Assembly (NCBI GenBank): GCA_039193455.1
Contig: JBCCWO010000007.1
Span: forward strand, 99,733 to 163,732
From: JBCBGF01 sp039193455
GTDB taxonomy: Bacteria; Pseudomonadota; Alphaproteobacteria; Rhodobacterales; Rhodobacteraceae
Reading direction: 5' to 3'
DNA: 64,000 bases
Part shown: one piece after another, positions 50,036-59,806 of the stretch
How the letters are laid out: each line of letters opens with the position of its first letter
Numbering within the stretch: the first letter of the stretch is position 1
Program-made: the position numbers and the translations under genes
The notes under the pieces: generated by a model
What the model was told of the DNA's origin: nothing
Database searches by the model: none
Seen by the model: only the letters and a program-made list of their open reading frames with translations

Positions 50036-50940
50036 CCCTGCCCATCATTTCTGCTGCCGAGGCTGAGCCCCATCTTGACTGGATTTCCCTGACAGAGGCA
50101 CTGGCCACAGGGCACACGCTGCCCAAGGCCCGGATCGGGGACACGTTCCTCTACCGCGATCCCGATACGCTGCTCAGCCGTGTGGCCTGGGTCGATGGGT
50201 TGGGCATGGCGGTGAAGACGGCGACGATCTTTCCCGAGAACCTGCAAAGCGGCCGCGCGGCGGTGGGGGGATCGGTGACCGTGTATTCAGACAGCGATGG
50301 CAGCCCCGAGGCGATCTTGGATTTCGGGCTGGTGACAAAGTGGAAAACGGCGGGTGACAGCCTGCTCGCCGCCCGCCGTCTTGCCCGTGCCGACAGCGAA
50401 ACGATCCTGATCGTGGGCGCCGGAACGGTCGGGCATAGCCTGCGCGAGGCCTATGGCGCGGCCTTCCCTGACGCGCGGTTCACGGTATGGAACCGCAGCC
50501 CGGAGCGGGCAGAGGCATTGGCGGCGGCGTACCCCAAGACGGAAGCAGTGGCTGAGCTGGAAAGCGCAGTGGGCGCCGCGGATGTCATCACCTGCGCGAC
50601 GATGAGCCATCAGCCGGTGGTTCTTGGCGACTGGTTGCGTCCGGGCCAGCACTTGGACCTCATCGGGGCCTTCCGCCCTGATATGCGCGAGACCGACGAT
50701 GCCGCGCTGCGCCGTGGGCGGATCTTTGTCGACAGCTTTGACACGACCGTGGATCATATCGGCGAGATCAAGACGCCTTTGGCAGAGGGCGTGATCGCAC
50801 GGGACGCATTGGTGGCGGACTTCTATGATCTCGACCGGTTCACCCGCGCGCCGGACGACATCACGATCTTCAAGAATGGCGGCGGCGCGCATCTTGATCT
50901 GATGACCTGTCGCTACGTGATGGGGCGCGTTCTGGCGTAA
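50032..50940 (+). CDS. Ornithine cyclodeaminase/mu-crystallin family protein
   Basis: 302 residues. Rossmann motif ILIVGAGTVGHSLREAYGAAFP (about 122-143) and AADVITCATMSHQPVVLGDWLRPGQHLDLIGAF are typical. Members include ornithine cyclodeaminase, alanine dehydrogenase and delta1-pyrroline-2-carboxylate reductase, so the exact substrate is open. Coupled to the HAD gene; convergent with the MFS gene (5-nt gap). Confidence 0.88.
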   Translation: MTLPIISAAEAEPHLDWISLTEALATGHTLPKARIGDTFLYRDPDTLLSRVAWVDGLGMAVKTATIFPENLQSGRAAVGGSVTVYSDSDGSPEAILDFGLVTKWKTAGDSLLAARRLARADSETILIVGAGTVGHSLREAYGAAFPDARFTVWNRSPERAEALAAAYPKTEAVAELESAVGAADVITCATMSHQPVVLGDWLRPGQHLDLIGAFRPDMRETDDAALRRGRIFVDSFDTTVDHIGEIKTPLAEGVIARDALVADFYDLDRFTRAPDDITIFKNGGGAHLDLMTCRYVMGRVLA

Positions 50941-50945
50941 GGCGA

Positions 50946-52193
50946 TCAGGCCGGTTGCGCATCAAGGGATTGCGGACGCTCGCGGATGGGCAGGTGCACC
51001 AATGCGCTGAAGGCCCCGACTCCGACGCCGACCCACCAGACCAGCGTGTAATCGCCCGTGGTGTCGTATAGCCGTCCGCCCAGCCAGATGCCCACGAAGC
51101 TGCCAATCTGGTGCGACAGGAAGACGATGCCGTAGAGCGTGCCCATGTAACGCAGCCCGTAGATGTAGCCGACGAGGCCTGAGGTCAGCGGGATCGTGGC
51201 AAGCCACAAGGCGCCCATCACGGCCGAGAAGACCAGCACCGTAAACGGTGTGATCGGGAACAGGATGAATACCGCCGCTGCGACCGTCCGCCCGGTATAG
51301 ACCGCCGACAGCAGGTATTTGCGCGGGAAAAGGTTGCCGAGATAGCCCGCCGCCAGCGTTCCGCCGATATTGGCGAGGCCGATCACTGAAATGGCGATGG
51401 CCCCAAGGGCGGAGGTCGTGCTGATCCCCATTGAATCGAGCATCCCGCCCGGCGCGATTGGGCCGCACATCTCGGTCACGAAGGCCGGGAAATGTGCGGT
51501 CACAAAGCCCAGCTGATAGCCGCACGAAAAGAAACCCACAAAGATCAGGGTAAAGGACGGGTCGCGGAAGGCGCGCGACAGGACGGCGGTAAGGGTTTCT
51601 TCGGGTTCGTTCCGCGCCGCCGCCGACGGGCTCGACAGGGACGGGAGCAGGAAGAGCACGGCCAGGATCGCGGCGGCAAAGATCAAGAAGACGCTTTGCC
51701 AGCTCATGATCTGCAAGAGGGCTTCGGCGAGCGGGGGGCCAAAGATCTGTCCGCCAGAGCCCGCAGCGGTGGCGATTGCCAGTGCCATGGATCGGTTTTC
51801 GTCCGACGCCGCGCGTCCGATGATCGCAAGGATCAACCCAAAGCCCGTGCCCGCGATCCCGAACCCGACCGCGATTTCCAGGATGTAGTGTTGGCCCGGC
51901 GTGACCGCGAAGGCCGACAGCGCGAGGCCGATGGCATAAAGCAGGACACCCGCGATGATCGCCTTGCGTTCGCCCACGCGTTCGGCGATTGCGCCGAAGA
52001 TCGGCTGGCCAATGCCCCAGGCTAGGTTCTGGATCGCAATCGCCGTTGAGAAATCGGAGCGCAGCCAGCCAAATTCGTCGGCGATGGGGATCTGAAAGAC
52101 CCCGAACGCCGACCGGATCGAAAAGCTGATCAGCAGGACCAGACATCCCGCGATCAGAACCGGCATCATCGTATTGCGCGCGGCAACTTGCAT
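50946..52193 (-). CDS. MFS transporter, monocarboxylate/oxalate-formate type
   Basis: 415 residues with 12 predicted spans. RSAFGVFQIPIADEFGWLRSDFSTAIAIQNLAWGIGQPIFGAIAERVGERKAI-type N-terminal half (given in parts) fits the OFA/monocarboxylate group: loop 2-3 motif GAIAERVGERKAIIAG. Substrate unknown. It is divergent from zapE over a 122-nt gap. Confidence 0.85.
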   Translation of the reverse strand: MQVAARNTMMPVLIAGCLVLLISFSIRSAFGVFQIPIADEFGWLRSDFSTAIAIQNLAWGIGQPIFGAIAERVGERKAIIAGVLLYAIGLALSAFAVTPGQHYILEIAVGFGIAGTGFGLILAIIGRAASDENRSMALAIATAAGSGGQIFGPPLAEALLQIMSWQSVFLIFAAAILAVLFLLPSLSSPSAAARNEPEETLTAVLSRAFRDPSFTLIFVGFFSCGYQLGFVTAHFPAFVTEMCGPIAPGGMLDSMGISTTSALGAIAISVIGLANIGGTLAAGYLGNLFPRKYLLSAVYTGRTVAAAVFILFPITPFTVLVFSAVMGALWLATIPLTSGLVGYIYGLRYMGTLYGIVFLSHQIGSFVGIWLGGRLYDTTGDYTLVWWVGVGVGAFSALVHLPIRERPQSLDAQPA

Positions 52194-52315
52194 AGGCGCA
52201 GTTAGAGACGATCCCGCGCCGGGGTCAAATCAGGACTTCTGCGGTGTCAGTTCACAAAAACTGATGCGACAGGACCGGGCTTTTCAGCATGCCCGCTTGG
52301 GCGTAACACCGAGCC

Positions 52316-53392
52316 ATGAGTGAGGGACTGCGCGAGATCTATACCCGGCTAGCCGGCGAGGGGCGGCTGACGTCGGATCCGGCACAAATAGCCGTTCTGC
52401 CCGAATTGGAACGGATCCGCGACGCGCTTGAGACGACACCTGCCCGCAAGGGGCTGAAGGGCCTGTTCTCAAAGGCGCCGGAGGCGCCAAAGGGCCTGTA
52501 CCTCTGGGGCGGGGTTGGCCGCGGCAAATCGATGTTGATGGATCTGTTCTATGCCGCCGTCGACATCGACGCAAAGCGACGCGTCCACTTTCATGCCTTC
52601 ATGCAAGAGATTCAGGCCGGGTTGCACGCGGCGCGGAAAACCGGCGTGGACGATGCGCTTTTGCCCGTGGCCGAGGCGGTGATCCGCGATGTGCGGCTCT
52701 TGTGTTTTGACGAGATGCAGATCACCGACATCACCGATGCGATGATCGTTGGCCGGTTGTTCGAGGCGCTGATGGGCGCGGGCGTGGTGATCGTGACCAC
52801 GTCGAACCGGGTGCCTGCCGACCTTTATAAAGACGGTCTGAACCGGCAGCTTTTCCTGCCGTTTATCGATCTGTTGCAAGAGCGGATGGTGGTGTGGGAG
52901 CTGACCTCACCCACGGACTATCGGCAGGACCGGCTGACGGGTGCACCGGTCTTCTTTGCCCCGGCGAATGCGGCCGCGCGGGATGCGGTGTCGGAGATCT
53001 GGGTCGATCTGACCGGTGGTGGGGGCGGGGCGCCCCTGGTCCTGACGATCAAGGGGCGCGAGGTGGAACTGCCCGCCTTTCGCAACGGGATCGGCCGGGC
53101 GACGTTTTGGGATCTGTGCGCGCGGCCTTTGGGACCGGGGGACTACCTGGCGATAGCCGAGGCGGTGCGGGTGCTGATCCTGGAAGACGTGCCCTTGCTG
53201 TCGAGCGAGAACTACAACGAGGCGAAGCGGTTCGTGACCCTTATCGACGCGCTCTACGAGGCGAAGGTCAAAGTTATCATGACAGCCGCGGACCAGCCCG
53301 AGAAGCTGTACCTCGAAGGTACGGGCACGTTCGAGTTTGAACGCACGGCCAGCCGCCTGCGCGAGATGCAGGCGGCGGACTGGGGCAGCTAA
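52316..53392 (+). CDS. zapE: ZapE/AFG1-family ATPase
   Basis: 358 residues. Walker A GGVGRGKSMLMDLFY (about 64-78), Walker B RLLCFDEMQITDITDAM (about 131-147), and the C-terminal SSENYNEAKRFVTLIDALYE of the family. In E. coli ZapE acts at the division ring; AFG1 in mitochondria helps clear unassembled respiratory proteins. Stop overlaps the convergent folC stop. Confidence 0.93.
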   Translation: MSEGLREIYTRLAGEGRLTSDPAQIAVLPELERIRDALETTPARKGLKGLFSKAPEAPKGLYLWGGVGRGKSMLMDLFYAAVDIDAKRRVHFHAFMQEIQAGLHAARKTGVDDALLPVAEAVIRDVRLLCFDEMQITDITDAMIVGRLFEALMGAGVVIVTTSNRVPADLYKDGLNRQLFLPFIDLLQERMVVWELTSPTDYRQDRLTGAPVFFAPANAAARDAVSEIWVDLTGGGGGAPLVLTIKGREVELPAFRNGIGRATFWDLCARPLGPGDYLAIAEAVRVLILEDVPLLSSENYNEAKRFVTLIDALYEAKVKVIMTAADQPEKLYLEGTGTFEFERTASRLREMQAADWGS

Positions 53393-54663
53393 CCGTTTTC
53401 GCGCAGCACGTAGCCCGCGAGGTAGAGCGAGCCGCAAATCAGGATGCGGGCGTTTGGGACGGTCGCGATGATGTCGTCGATGGCCGCCTCCAAAGAGGTG
53501 GCTGGCGTGGCCACCAATCCGGCGGCTTGGGCGGCGGCGGCGGTATCCTCGGCGCTCAACGTGGCGGTTTCGCCCGGGATCGAGACCGCGTGCACGGTCT
53601 CGACCTGCCCGATCAGTCCTTCGAAATAGCCTTGCGCATCCTTGGTGCGCAAAAGCCCTGCGATGACGTGGGTTGGGCGTGTTGGCAGGTTTGCCAAAGC
53701 CGCGCCGGTCGCCCGGCCCGCTGCCGGGTTGTGCCCGCCGTCCAGCCAAAGCTCGGCAGTATCCGCGCGCGTGACCAGCGGACCCTGTTTCAGGCGTTGC
53801 ATCCGGGCGGGCCAGATGGCCTGGGTGACAGCCGCCTCGCAGGCGGCCTCGTCAAACCGAAGATGGCGCAGCGCGGCGAGCGCTGTGCCCGCATTGTCGA
53901 TCTGGTGCCTGCCGATGAGATTCGGCAGGGGCAGGTCGAGAAGGCCCCTTTCGTCCTGATAAACCAGCCGCCCGCGTTCCTGCGCAACATGCCAGTGCTG
54001 TCCGTAAACGAGAAGCGGTGCACCGACCCGGGCCGCCTGGGTTTCGATCACCTCAAGCGCTGCATCGTTCTGGCGGCTCACGACGCAGGGGATCGCGCGT
54101 TTCAGGATCCCGGCTTTCTCCGAGGCAATCTCCGGCAGAGACTCGCCCAGGAATTGCTGGTGATCCATGTCCACCGGGGTGATCGCGCAGATGGCCGGGC
54201 GTTCGATCACGTTCGTTGCGTCGAGCCGCCCGCCAAGCCCGACCTCGAGCAGTGTCCAATCGGCGGGTGTCTGGGCAAAGGCCTGCAGCGCCGCAGCTGT
54301 CGTTATCTCGAAATAGGTGATCGGTGCGCCGTCGTTCGCCTGCTCGCATGCGTCGAGCAGAGATGCCAGGTGCGGCTCGCCAATAGTCTCACCTGCAAGA
54401 TAGATCCGCTCATGAAACCGCGCGAGGTGGGGCGAGGTATAGGCGTGACATGTCTGCCCTGCCCCTTCGATCCCGGCGCGGAGCATCGCAAGGGTCGAGC
54501 CCTTGCCGTTGGTGCCGGCAATATGGATCACCGGTGGAAGGCGCTGCTCCGGGTGGTCCAGCGCATCCAGGATCCGCCACATGCGGTCAAGCGTCAGGTC
54601 GATGATCTTGGGGTGGAGCGACATCAACCGTTGCAGGATGATGTCCGAGGCAGGCGCGCTCAC
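53389..54663 (-). CDS. folC: Bifunctional dihydrofolate/folylpolyglutamate synthase
   Basis: Adds glutamate to dihydropteroate and to folates. 424 residues, Mur-ligase fold: P-loop IHIAGTNGKGSTLAML (about 46-61), SPHLARFHERIYLAGE, central GLGGRLDATNVIERP and C-terminal WLDGGHNPAAG. Overlaps accD by 4 nt, the conserved accD-folC pair of proteobacteria. Confidence 0.95.
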   Translation of the reverse strand: MSAPASDIILQRLMSLHPKIIDLTLDRMWRILDALDHPEQRLPPVIHIAGTNGKGSTLAMLRAGIEGAGQTCHAYTSPHLARFHERIYLAGETIGEPHLASLLDACEQANDGAPITYFEITTAAALQAFAQTPADWTLLEVGLGGRLDATNVIERPAICAITPVDMDHQQFLGESLPEIASEKAGILKRAIPCVVSRQNDAALEVIETQAARVGAPLLVYGQHWHVAQERGRLVYQDERGLLDLPLPNLIGRHQIDNAGTALAALRHLRFDEAACEAAVTQAIWPARMQRLKQGPLVTRADTAELWLDGGHNPAAGRATGAALANLPTRPTHVIAGLLRTKDAQGYFEGLIGQVETVHAVSIPGETATLSAEDTAAAAQAAGLVATPATSLEAAIDDIIATVPNARILICGSLYLAGYVLRENG

Positions 54664-55586
54664 CCCGCCTGGCTCTCCGCCGTGGCGGGGGCGGGTTGCG
54701 GCTCGGCCGGGGCGGGCAGATCGCCCTTCACCGGCGGCGGCATGTCCATCAGCATCCGCGTGATCGTCACCAGTTCGTCCTTGAGCTTGCTGCGCGGGGT
54801 GACGCGGTCAAGCATGCCGTGATCCAAAAGGTACTCGGCGCGCTGGAACCCTTCGGGTAGCTTCTCGCGGATGGTCTGTTCGATGACGCGCGGCCCGGCA
54901 AAGCAGATCAGCGCATTCGGTTCGGCGATATGCACGTCGCCCAGCATGGCGTAAGAGGCCGTGACACCGCCGGTCGTCGGGTGGGTCAGCACCACGATAT
55001 AGGGCAGGCCCGCCTCTTTCAGCATTTGAACCGCCACGGTCGAGCGTGGCATCTGCATCAGCGACAGAATCCCTTCCTGCATCCGCGCACCGCCCGCCGC
55101 GGAAAACAGGATCAGAGGGCGTTTCATCGCAAGGGCGCGTTCGGCGGCGGCGATGATGGCATTGCCGACATACATGCCCATGGACCCGCCCATGAAGGAA
55201 AAGTCCTGGCCCGCGGCCACGATCGGCGTGCGCCCGATCTCACCCTCGGCGACCAGCATCGCCTCAGCCTCACCCGTCGCCTTTTGGGCGGCCTTCATGC
55301 GATCGGGGTATCGCTTCTGATCGCGGAATTGCAGGGGGTCGGCCACCGGTTCGGGCACAGCCACCTCTGTAAAGATCCCGCCGTCGAACAGCGCATTGAA
55401 GCGCTCGCGCGGGGTGATCGGCATATGGTGGTTGCAGGCGGTACAGACGTTCAAGTTGTCCGTCAGCTCACGGTGGAACAGCATGGTTCCACAGTTGTCG
55501 CACTTGGTCCAAAGGTTCTCGGGCACTTCCCGGCGCGAGAAGAGCGAGTTTATCCGCGGTCGGACGTAGTTTGAGATCCAGTTCAT
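54660..55586 (-). CDS. accD: Acetyl-CoA carboxylase carboxyltransferase subunit beta
   Basis: Beta subunit of the carboxyltransferase forming malonyl-CoA. 308 residues. N-terminal zinc ribbon with four Cys (TKCDNCGTMLFHREL and VCTACNHH, about 27-53), then the crotonase-like domain FMGGSMGMYVGNAI and GGARMQEGILSLMQM. A Pro/Ala-rich tail follows. Upstream of folC in a coupled pair. Confidence 0.96.
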   Translation of the reverse strand: MNWISNYVRPRINSLFSRREVPENLWTKCDNCGTMLFHRELTDNLNVCTACNHHMPITPRERFNALFDGGIFTEVAVPEPVADPLQFRDQKRYPDRMKAAQKATGEAEAMLVAEGEIGRTPIVAAGQDFSFMGGSMGMYVGNAIIAAAERALAMKRPLILFSAAGGARMQEGILSLMQMPRSTVAVQMLKEAGLPYIVVLTHPTTGGVTASYAMLGDVHIAEPNALICFAGPRVIEQTIREKLPEGFQRAEYLLDHGMLDRVTPRSKLKDELVTITRMLMDMPPPVKGDLPAPAEPQPAPATAESQAG

Positions 55587-55647
55587 GCGCGCGCGGGGCC
55601 TCTTGCCGGGTTTCGTGTGAGATAAGCCGGGCCTGTGGGAATTGCAA

Positions 55648-56535
55648 TCAACGGCTCAGCAGCCTGCGGATGACGATCCAGGCCAAGAGCATCATGGCCA
55701 GATCGACCAGCACAAGCGCAGACAGCGTGTCGGTGTCGCTGACCGCATAGGGTGTTTTGTAAAGCGCGAGCCCGGTCAACGACCCTTCGGTCGAGATGAC
55801 CAGCACGGCCAATGTGTTGTTGGCAAAGTGAAAGCCCCAAGCCGCGCCGAGCGAGCCGGTATGCGCGGTCAGATCGGCGGCGATCAGGCCAAAGAGTGCG
55901 GCGGCGCCTACCACGATCCAAACGCTCGACCCCGCGCTTTGGGCGTCGTAGTGGACAAGTCCGAAGAGGATCGACGGCACGACCATCCACACAATCGGCG
56001 TGGCAAACCGGGCGGCGAGCTGTTGTTGCAGATAGCCCCGGAACAAAAGTTCTTCCGCGCCGGTCTGGATCAGAAGGCCCAGGATCGCCAGCGGCAAGAG
56101 CGACAGCCACGGGCCGAAAGGAAGCCCGGGCACGGCGTCGTAGGAAAACGACCAGACCACCACCGAGGCGCCAAGGATCGTGCCGACCACCAACATCGCC
56201 ACGACGAAATCGTGCATTGTGACGGCAGCACGACCAAACAGCGTGGCCGCCGATCGTTTGTGCATCAACCGCGCGGCGGCCATCGCGCCCAGCGCCATGC
56301 CCGCGAATGTCGACAACAGAAGCAACAGCGCATTCGGATCGTCGGGGTTCAGCTGGCGTTGGGCCCAGGCCAGACCGTCGCCCCCAACACCCGACAGGAC
56401 CCATGCCAGAACAAAGATCGCCGCGACCACCACGATATAGACGATGACAGCCACAACGAGGCCCACGAGCAACCGCCAGAGCTGAGGGTACTGACGGGCC
56501 GGGGCCACAAAGCCTTCGTGATTGCGGTACGCCAT
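55648..56535 (-). CDS. CPBP-family intramembrane metalloprotease
   Basis: 295 residues from the ATG at MAYRNHEGF; a longer frame to 56589 is less likely. About seven or eight membrane spans. Motif 1 is AEELLFRGYLQQQL (EExxxR), followed by FGLVHYD (motif with His) and ANNTLAV, as in CAAX-processing and bacteriocin-immunity proteases (CPBP/Abi). Divergent from ilvD over 120 nt. Confidence 0.88.
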   Translation of the reverse strand: MAYRNHEGFVAPARQYPQLWRLLVGLVVAVIVYIVVVAAIFVLAWVLSGVGGDGLAWAQRQLNPDDPNALLLLLSTFAGMALGAMAAARLMHKRSAATLFGRAAVTMHDFVVAMLVVGTILGASVVVWSFSYDAVPGLPFGPWLSLLPLAILGLLIQTGAEELLFRGYLQQQLAARFATPIVWMVVPSILFGLVHYDAQSAGSSVWIVVGAAALFGLIAADLTAHTGSLGAAWGFHFANNTLAVLVISTEGSLTGLALYKTPYAVSDTDTLSALVLVDLAMMLLAWIVIRRLLSR

Positions 56536-56655
56536 CGATGTCCTGCCTCGTTGCGCGCGCACGCTACCGGCTGGCCGGAACCCATGCAATCGCGCTTGTA
56601 GAGCTGGGCACGCTCACCTATTCCACATGCGATCAGTTACTTCGCGGAGGCCGCC

Positions 56656-58389
56656 ATGCTGAAAGGCAAGCTAGACAAATCCAAGCTCCCCAGCCGCCAC
56701 GTGACCGACGGGCCGTCGCGGGCGCCGCACCGGTCCTATTATTATGCGATGGGGCTGAGCGAGGAAGAGATTGCGCAGCCCTTTGTCGGCGTTGCCACCT
56801 GCTGGAACGAGGCGGCGCCGTGCAACATCGCGCTCAATCGCCAGGCGCAGGCGGTGAAGCTGGGCGTGAAGCACGCCAATGGGACGCCGCGCGAGTTCAC
56901 GACGATCACCGTGACCGACGGGATTGCCATGGGGCACGAAGGGATGCGGTCGTCGCTCGCCTCGCGCGAGGCGATTGCCGATACGGTCGAGCTGACGATG
57001 CGGGGCCATTGTTATGATGCGATCGTAGGGCTGGCTGGCTGTGACAAGTCGCTGCCGGGGATGATGATGGCGATGGTGCGTTTGAATGTGCCGAGCGTTT
57101 TCATCTACGGCGGATCGATCCTGCCGGGGCGGCTTGAGGGCAAGGACGTGACCGTTCAGGACGTGTTCGAAGCCGTGGGTCAGCATCAGGCGGGCAACAT
57201 GTCGGACGAGGCGCTGCGCACGTTAGAGCGTGTGGCCTGCCCGTCGGCCGGGGCCTGTGGGGGGCAGTTTACCGCCAACACCATGGCCTGTGTGTCCGAG
57301 GCGATGGGGCTTGCGCTGCCAAACTCGTCCGGGGCGCCCGCGCCCTATGAGAGCCGCGACCAGTATGGCGTGGCCTCGGGTGAGGCGGTGATGAAGCTGT
57401 TGGAGAAGAACATCCGCGCGCGGGATGTGGTCACGCTGAAATCGCTGCAAAACGCGGCGCGGGTGGTGGCCTGTACGGGCGGGTCGACCAATGCGGGTCT
57501 GCACCTGCCCGCGATTGCGCATGAGGCGGGGATCGACTTTGACCTCGACGATGTGTGCGAGATCTTCCGCGACACCCCCTACTTCGTCGATCTGAAGCCG
57601 GGCGGAACCTACGTCGCCAAGGACCTCTACGAGGTCGGCGGCGTTCCCGTTGTGATGAAAGAGCTGCGCAAGGCTGGGCTGATCCACGAAGACTGCATCA
57701 CCGCGACGGGGCGCAGCATGGGTGAAGAGCTGGACCTGATCACGCGTGAGGCGGATGGGAAGGTGATCTATCCCGTTGAAACACCGATCACGCCGACCGG
57801 GGGTGTTGTGGGCCTGAAGGGCAATCTGGCCCCCGAAGGCGCCATCGTCAAAGTCGCGGGGATGAGCGAGGAGGAGCAGGTCTTTACCGGCGCGGCGCGG
57901 ATTTTTGAATGCGAAGAGGATGCCTTTGCGGCTGTGAAGGCGCGCGAGTACTCCGAAGGCGAGGTCATCGTGATCCGCAACGAGGGCCCGGCAGGCGGGC
58001 CGGGCATGCGCGAGATGCTGGCCACGACCTCGGCGCTGAGCGGCCAGGGCATGGGCAAGAAGGTGGCGCTGATCACCGATGGCCGCTTTTCCGGTGCGAC
58101 GCGTGGGTTCTGCGTGGGCCATGTCGGGCCCGAAGCCGCCCATGGCGGGCCGATTGCATTGATTGAAAACGGGGACGTGATTACCATCAACGCGATCACG
58201 GGGGAGATTTCGGTCGCGCTGGACGATGCCGAGCTTGCCCGCAGGAAAGAGCAGTGGGCGGGGCCGCGTGAAACGATCTATGCATCGGGCGCACTCTGGA
58301 AATACGCGCAGTTGGTGGGCTCCAGCCGCTTGGGTGCGGTTACCCATCCCGGCGCCAATGCGGAAAAGCATGTCTACATGGATCTCTAA
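56656..58389 (+). CDS. ilvD: Dihydroxy-acid dehydratase
   Basis: Fe-S enzyme of branched-chain amino acid synthesis forming 2-keto acids. 577 residues. Cluster cysteines in ATCWNEAAPC, GLAGCDKSLPG and CPSAGACGGQ; DGRFSGATRGFCVGHVGPEA near the C-terminus. CGGAGG precedes the ATG. The last 20 nt overlap the start of the lipoprotein gene. Confidence 0.95.
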   Translation: MLKGKLDKSKLPSRHVTDGPSRAPHRSYYYAMGLSEEEIAQPFVGVATCWNEAAPCNIALNRQAQAVKLGVKHANGTPREFTTITVTDGIAMGHEGMRSSLASREAIADTVELTMRGHCYDAIVGLAGCDKSLPGMMMAMVRLNVPSVFIYGGSILPGRLEGKDVTVQDVFEAVGQHQAGNMSDEALRTLERVACPSAGACGGQFTANTMACVSEAMGLALPNSSGAPAPYESRDQYGVASGEAVMKLLEKNIRARDVVTLKSLQNAARVVACTGGSTNAGLHLPAIAHEAGIDFDLDDVCEIFRDTPYFVDLKPGGTYVAKDLYEVGGVPVVMKELRKAGLIHEDCITATGRSMGEELDLITREADGKVIYPVETPITPTGGVVGLKGNLAPEGAIVKVAGMSEEEQVFTGAARIFECEEDAFAAVKAREYSEGEVIVIRNEGPAGGPGMREMLATTSALSGQGMGKKVALITDGRFSGATRGFCVGHVGPEAAHGGPIALIENGDVITINAITGEISVALDDAELARRKEQWAGPRETIYASGALWKYAQLVGSSRLGAVTHPGANAEKHVYMDL

Positions 58390-59020
58390 AGGTCTCTTTG
58401 CGGGGGCTTTGCTGGCCCTTGCTGCCTGTGCCGACGGGATCGAGATGGGCCTGGGCGCGGCGGGGCAAGAGATGGTGCGCGACGCCCCGGACCGCGTTGT
58501 GGTCACGGGCGACCGGGTCATCGTCGCAGGGCCGCCGGGTTATTGCATCGACGGGTCGGCCACCCGCGATACCGGTAACGCCGCCTTTGTCCTGTTGGGC
58601 AGCTGCGCCTCGATCTCGCGCGACCCGGCCCAGCCGCGGCCGGCGGTGCCCGGCCTTTTGACCGTCTCGGTCGCACCGTCGAGCGTGGAGAGCCCCGATT
58701 TTGCCGGTCAGGTCGACCTTCTTGAAGCCTATGTGCGCAGCGATGAAGGCCGCGCCGCGCTGAGCCGTAGGGGTGCGGCGGCGGATCTGGAGATCCTTGA
58801 GACGCTGACCGTGGACGGGGCGCTTTACATCCATGCGCGCGATCGCAGCCGGGTGCGCGGCGCGCGGATCGGCAACGAATACTGGCGTGCGCTGATGGGG
58901 GTTGAGGGTCATCTTGTGACGGCCTCGGTCGTCAGTTTCGCCGATCAGCCAATGACGCGGGAGGCGGGGCTTGAACTGCTCGACTCGCTCGCGCAGCGGC
59001 TGCGGGGTGTGAACACATGA
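58370..59020 (+). CDS. Hypothetical lipoprotein
   Basis: 216 residues, starting inside the ilvD tail. Lipobox LLALAAC with Cys at residue 20 follows a short basic N-terminus (MSTWISKGLFAGA), so it is predicted to be a lipid-anchored envelope protein. The body is rich in beta-type sequence with two further cysteines (GYCIDG, GSCASI) that could pair. No family recognised. Stop overlaps the DUF6478 gene (ATGA), suggesting co-expression. Confidence 0.75.
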   Translation: MSTWISKGLFAGALLALAACADGIEMGLGAAGQEMVRDAPDRVVVTGDRVIVAGPPGYCIDGSATRDTGNAAFVLLGSCASISRDPAQPRPAVPGLLTVSVAPSSVESPDFAGQVDLLEAYVRSDEGRAALSRRGAAADLEILETLTVDGALYIHARDRSRVRGARIGNEYWRALMGVEGHLVTASVVSFADQPMTREAGLELLDSLAQRLRGVNT

Positions 59021-59796
59021 TGGCGGGGCTGCGCCTGTGGCGCGGGCTGACCCGCATTGCGGATCGCGGCTATCTGCGCCGGTGGGAACGGGCGGCCAAC
59101 GCAGCGGGCGACATCGACGTCGAGACGCTGCAAAGCCATCGCAGCCGGGCCCGCGCCTTGCGGCGGCGCCTGGACCGCTTGCTGCACGTTGCGGACGGGC
59201 GTCTGGCGCTGCCGGTGATCGGATCGACGGCCATCCAGCGCCCGCTGCATTCGGACTGGGCCTACCGGCCACAGCTGTGGCGGGGCCCGGTCTTTCCGTC
59301 GGGCCATGTCGCGGTTGAGACGCAGACCCGTTTCGGCGACGAGGCCACGGTGTATCACGATTGCAAGGTGTCTGAGCTGACCTTTCGCCAGATCCGCAAC
59401 ACCCGAGAGAGCGATCTGGCCCCGTTCGGTGTGCGTCTGGATGTGTTCGGCTTTGACGGCTCATTCCTCAGTCTCGTGGTTGACCTGCCCCATGACGCAG
59501 TCGTCGGGCTGGAAAAACGCCACCTCGTGCGGCTGACGGCATCGCTTGAAACGGAGAAGCCGCTTGAGGTTTTTGCCCGGCTGAACATTAAGCACGGGCC
59601 CAATACCGAACAGATTGTCCGCGAACTGCCGGTGAGTTCCGGGGACGCCTGGGTCGAGTTCGATCTGGCCTATTCCGACCTGAATGAGCGGCGGATCGAG
59701 AAGATGTGGCTCGACCTCATCTTTGAAGGGCCGGAACTGAACCAGATCCTGCTGCGCGATGTGACGCTGGCGCGCCGCCCGCGGGCTGAGATTTGA
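59017..59796 (+). CDS. DUF6478 family protein
   Basis: 259 residues, unknown function, restricted to the Rhodobacterales as far as I know. Arg-rich helical N-terminus (RRRLDRLLHV), then FGDEATVYHDCKVSELTFRQIRNT and a beta-sandwich-like C-terminal half (KPLEVFARLNIKHGPNTEQIVREL). No signal peptide. Between a lipoprotein gene and a small coiled-coil gene. Confidence 0.75.
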   Translation: MMAGLRLWRGLTRIADRGYLRRWERAANAAGDIDVETLQSHRSRARALRRRLDRLLHVADGRLALPVIGSTAIQRPLHSDWAYRPQLWRGPVFPSGHVAVETQTRFGDEATVYHDCKVSELTFRQIRNTRESDLAPFGVRLDVFGFDGSFLSLVVDLPHDAVVGLEKRHLVRLTASLETEKPLEVFARLNIKHGPNTEQIVRELPVSSGDAWVEFDLAYSDLNERRIEKMWLDLIFEGPELNQILLRDVTLARRPRAEI

Positions 59797-59806
59797 GGAG
59801 AGCGGC

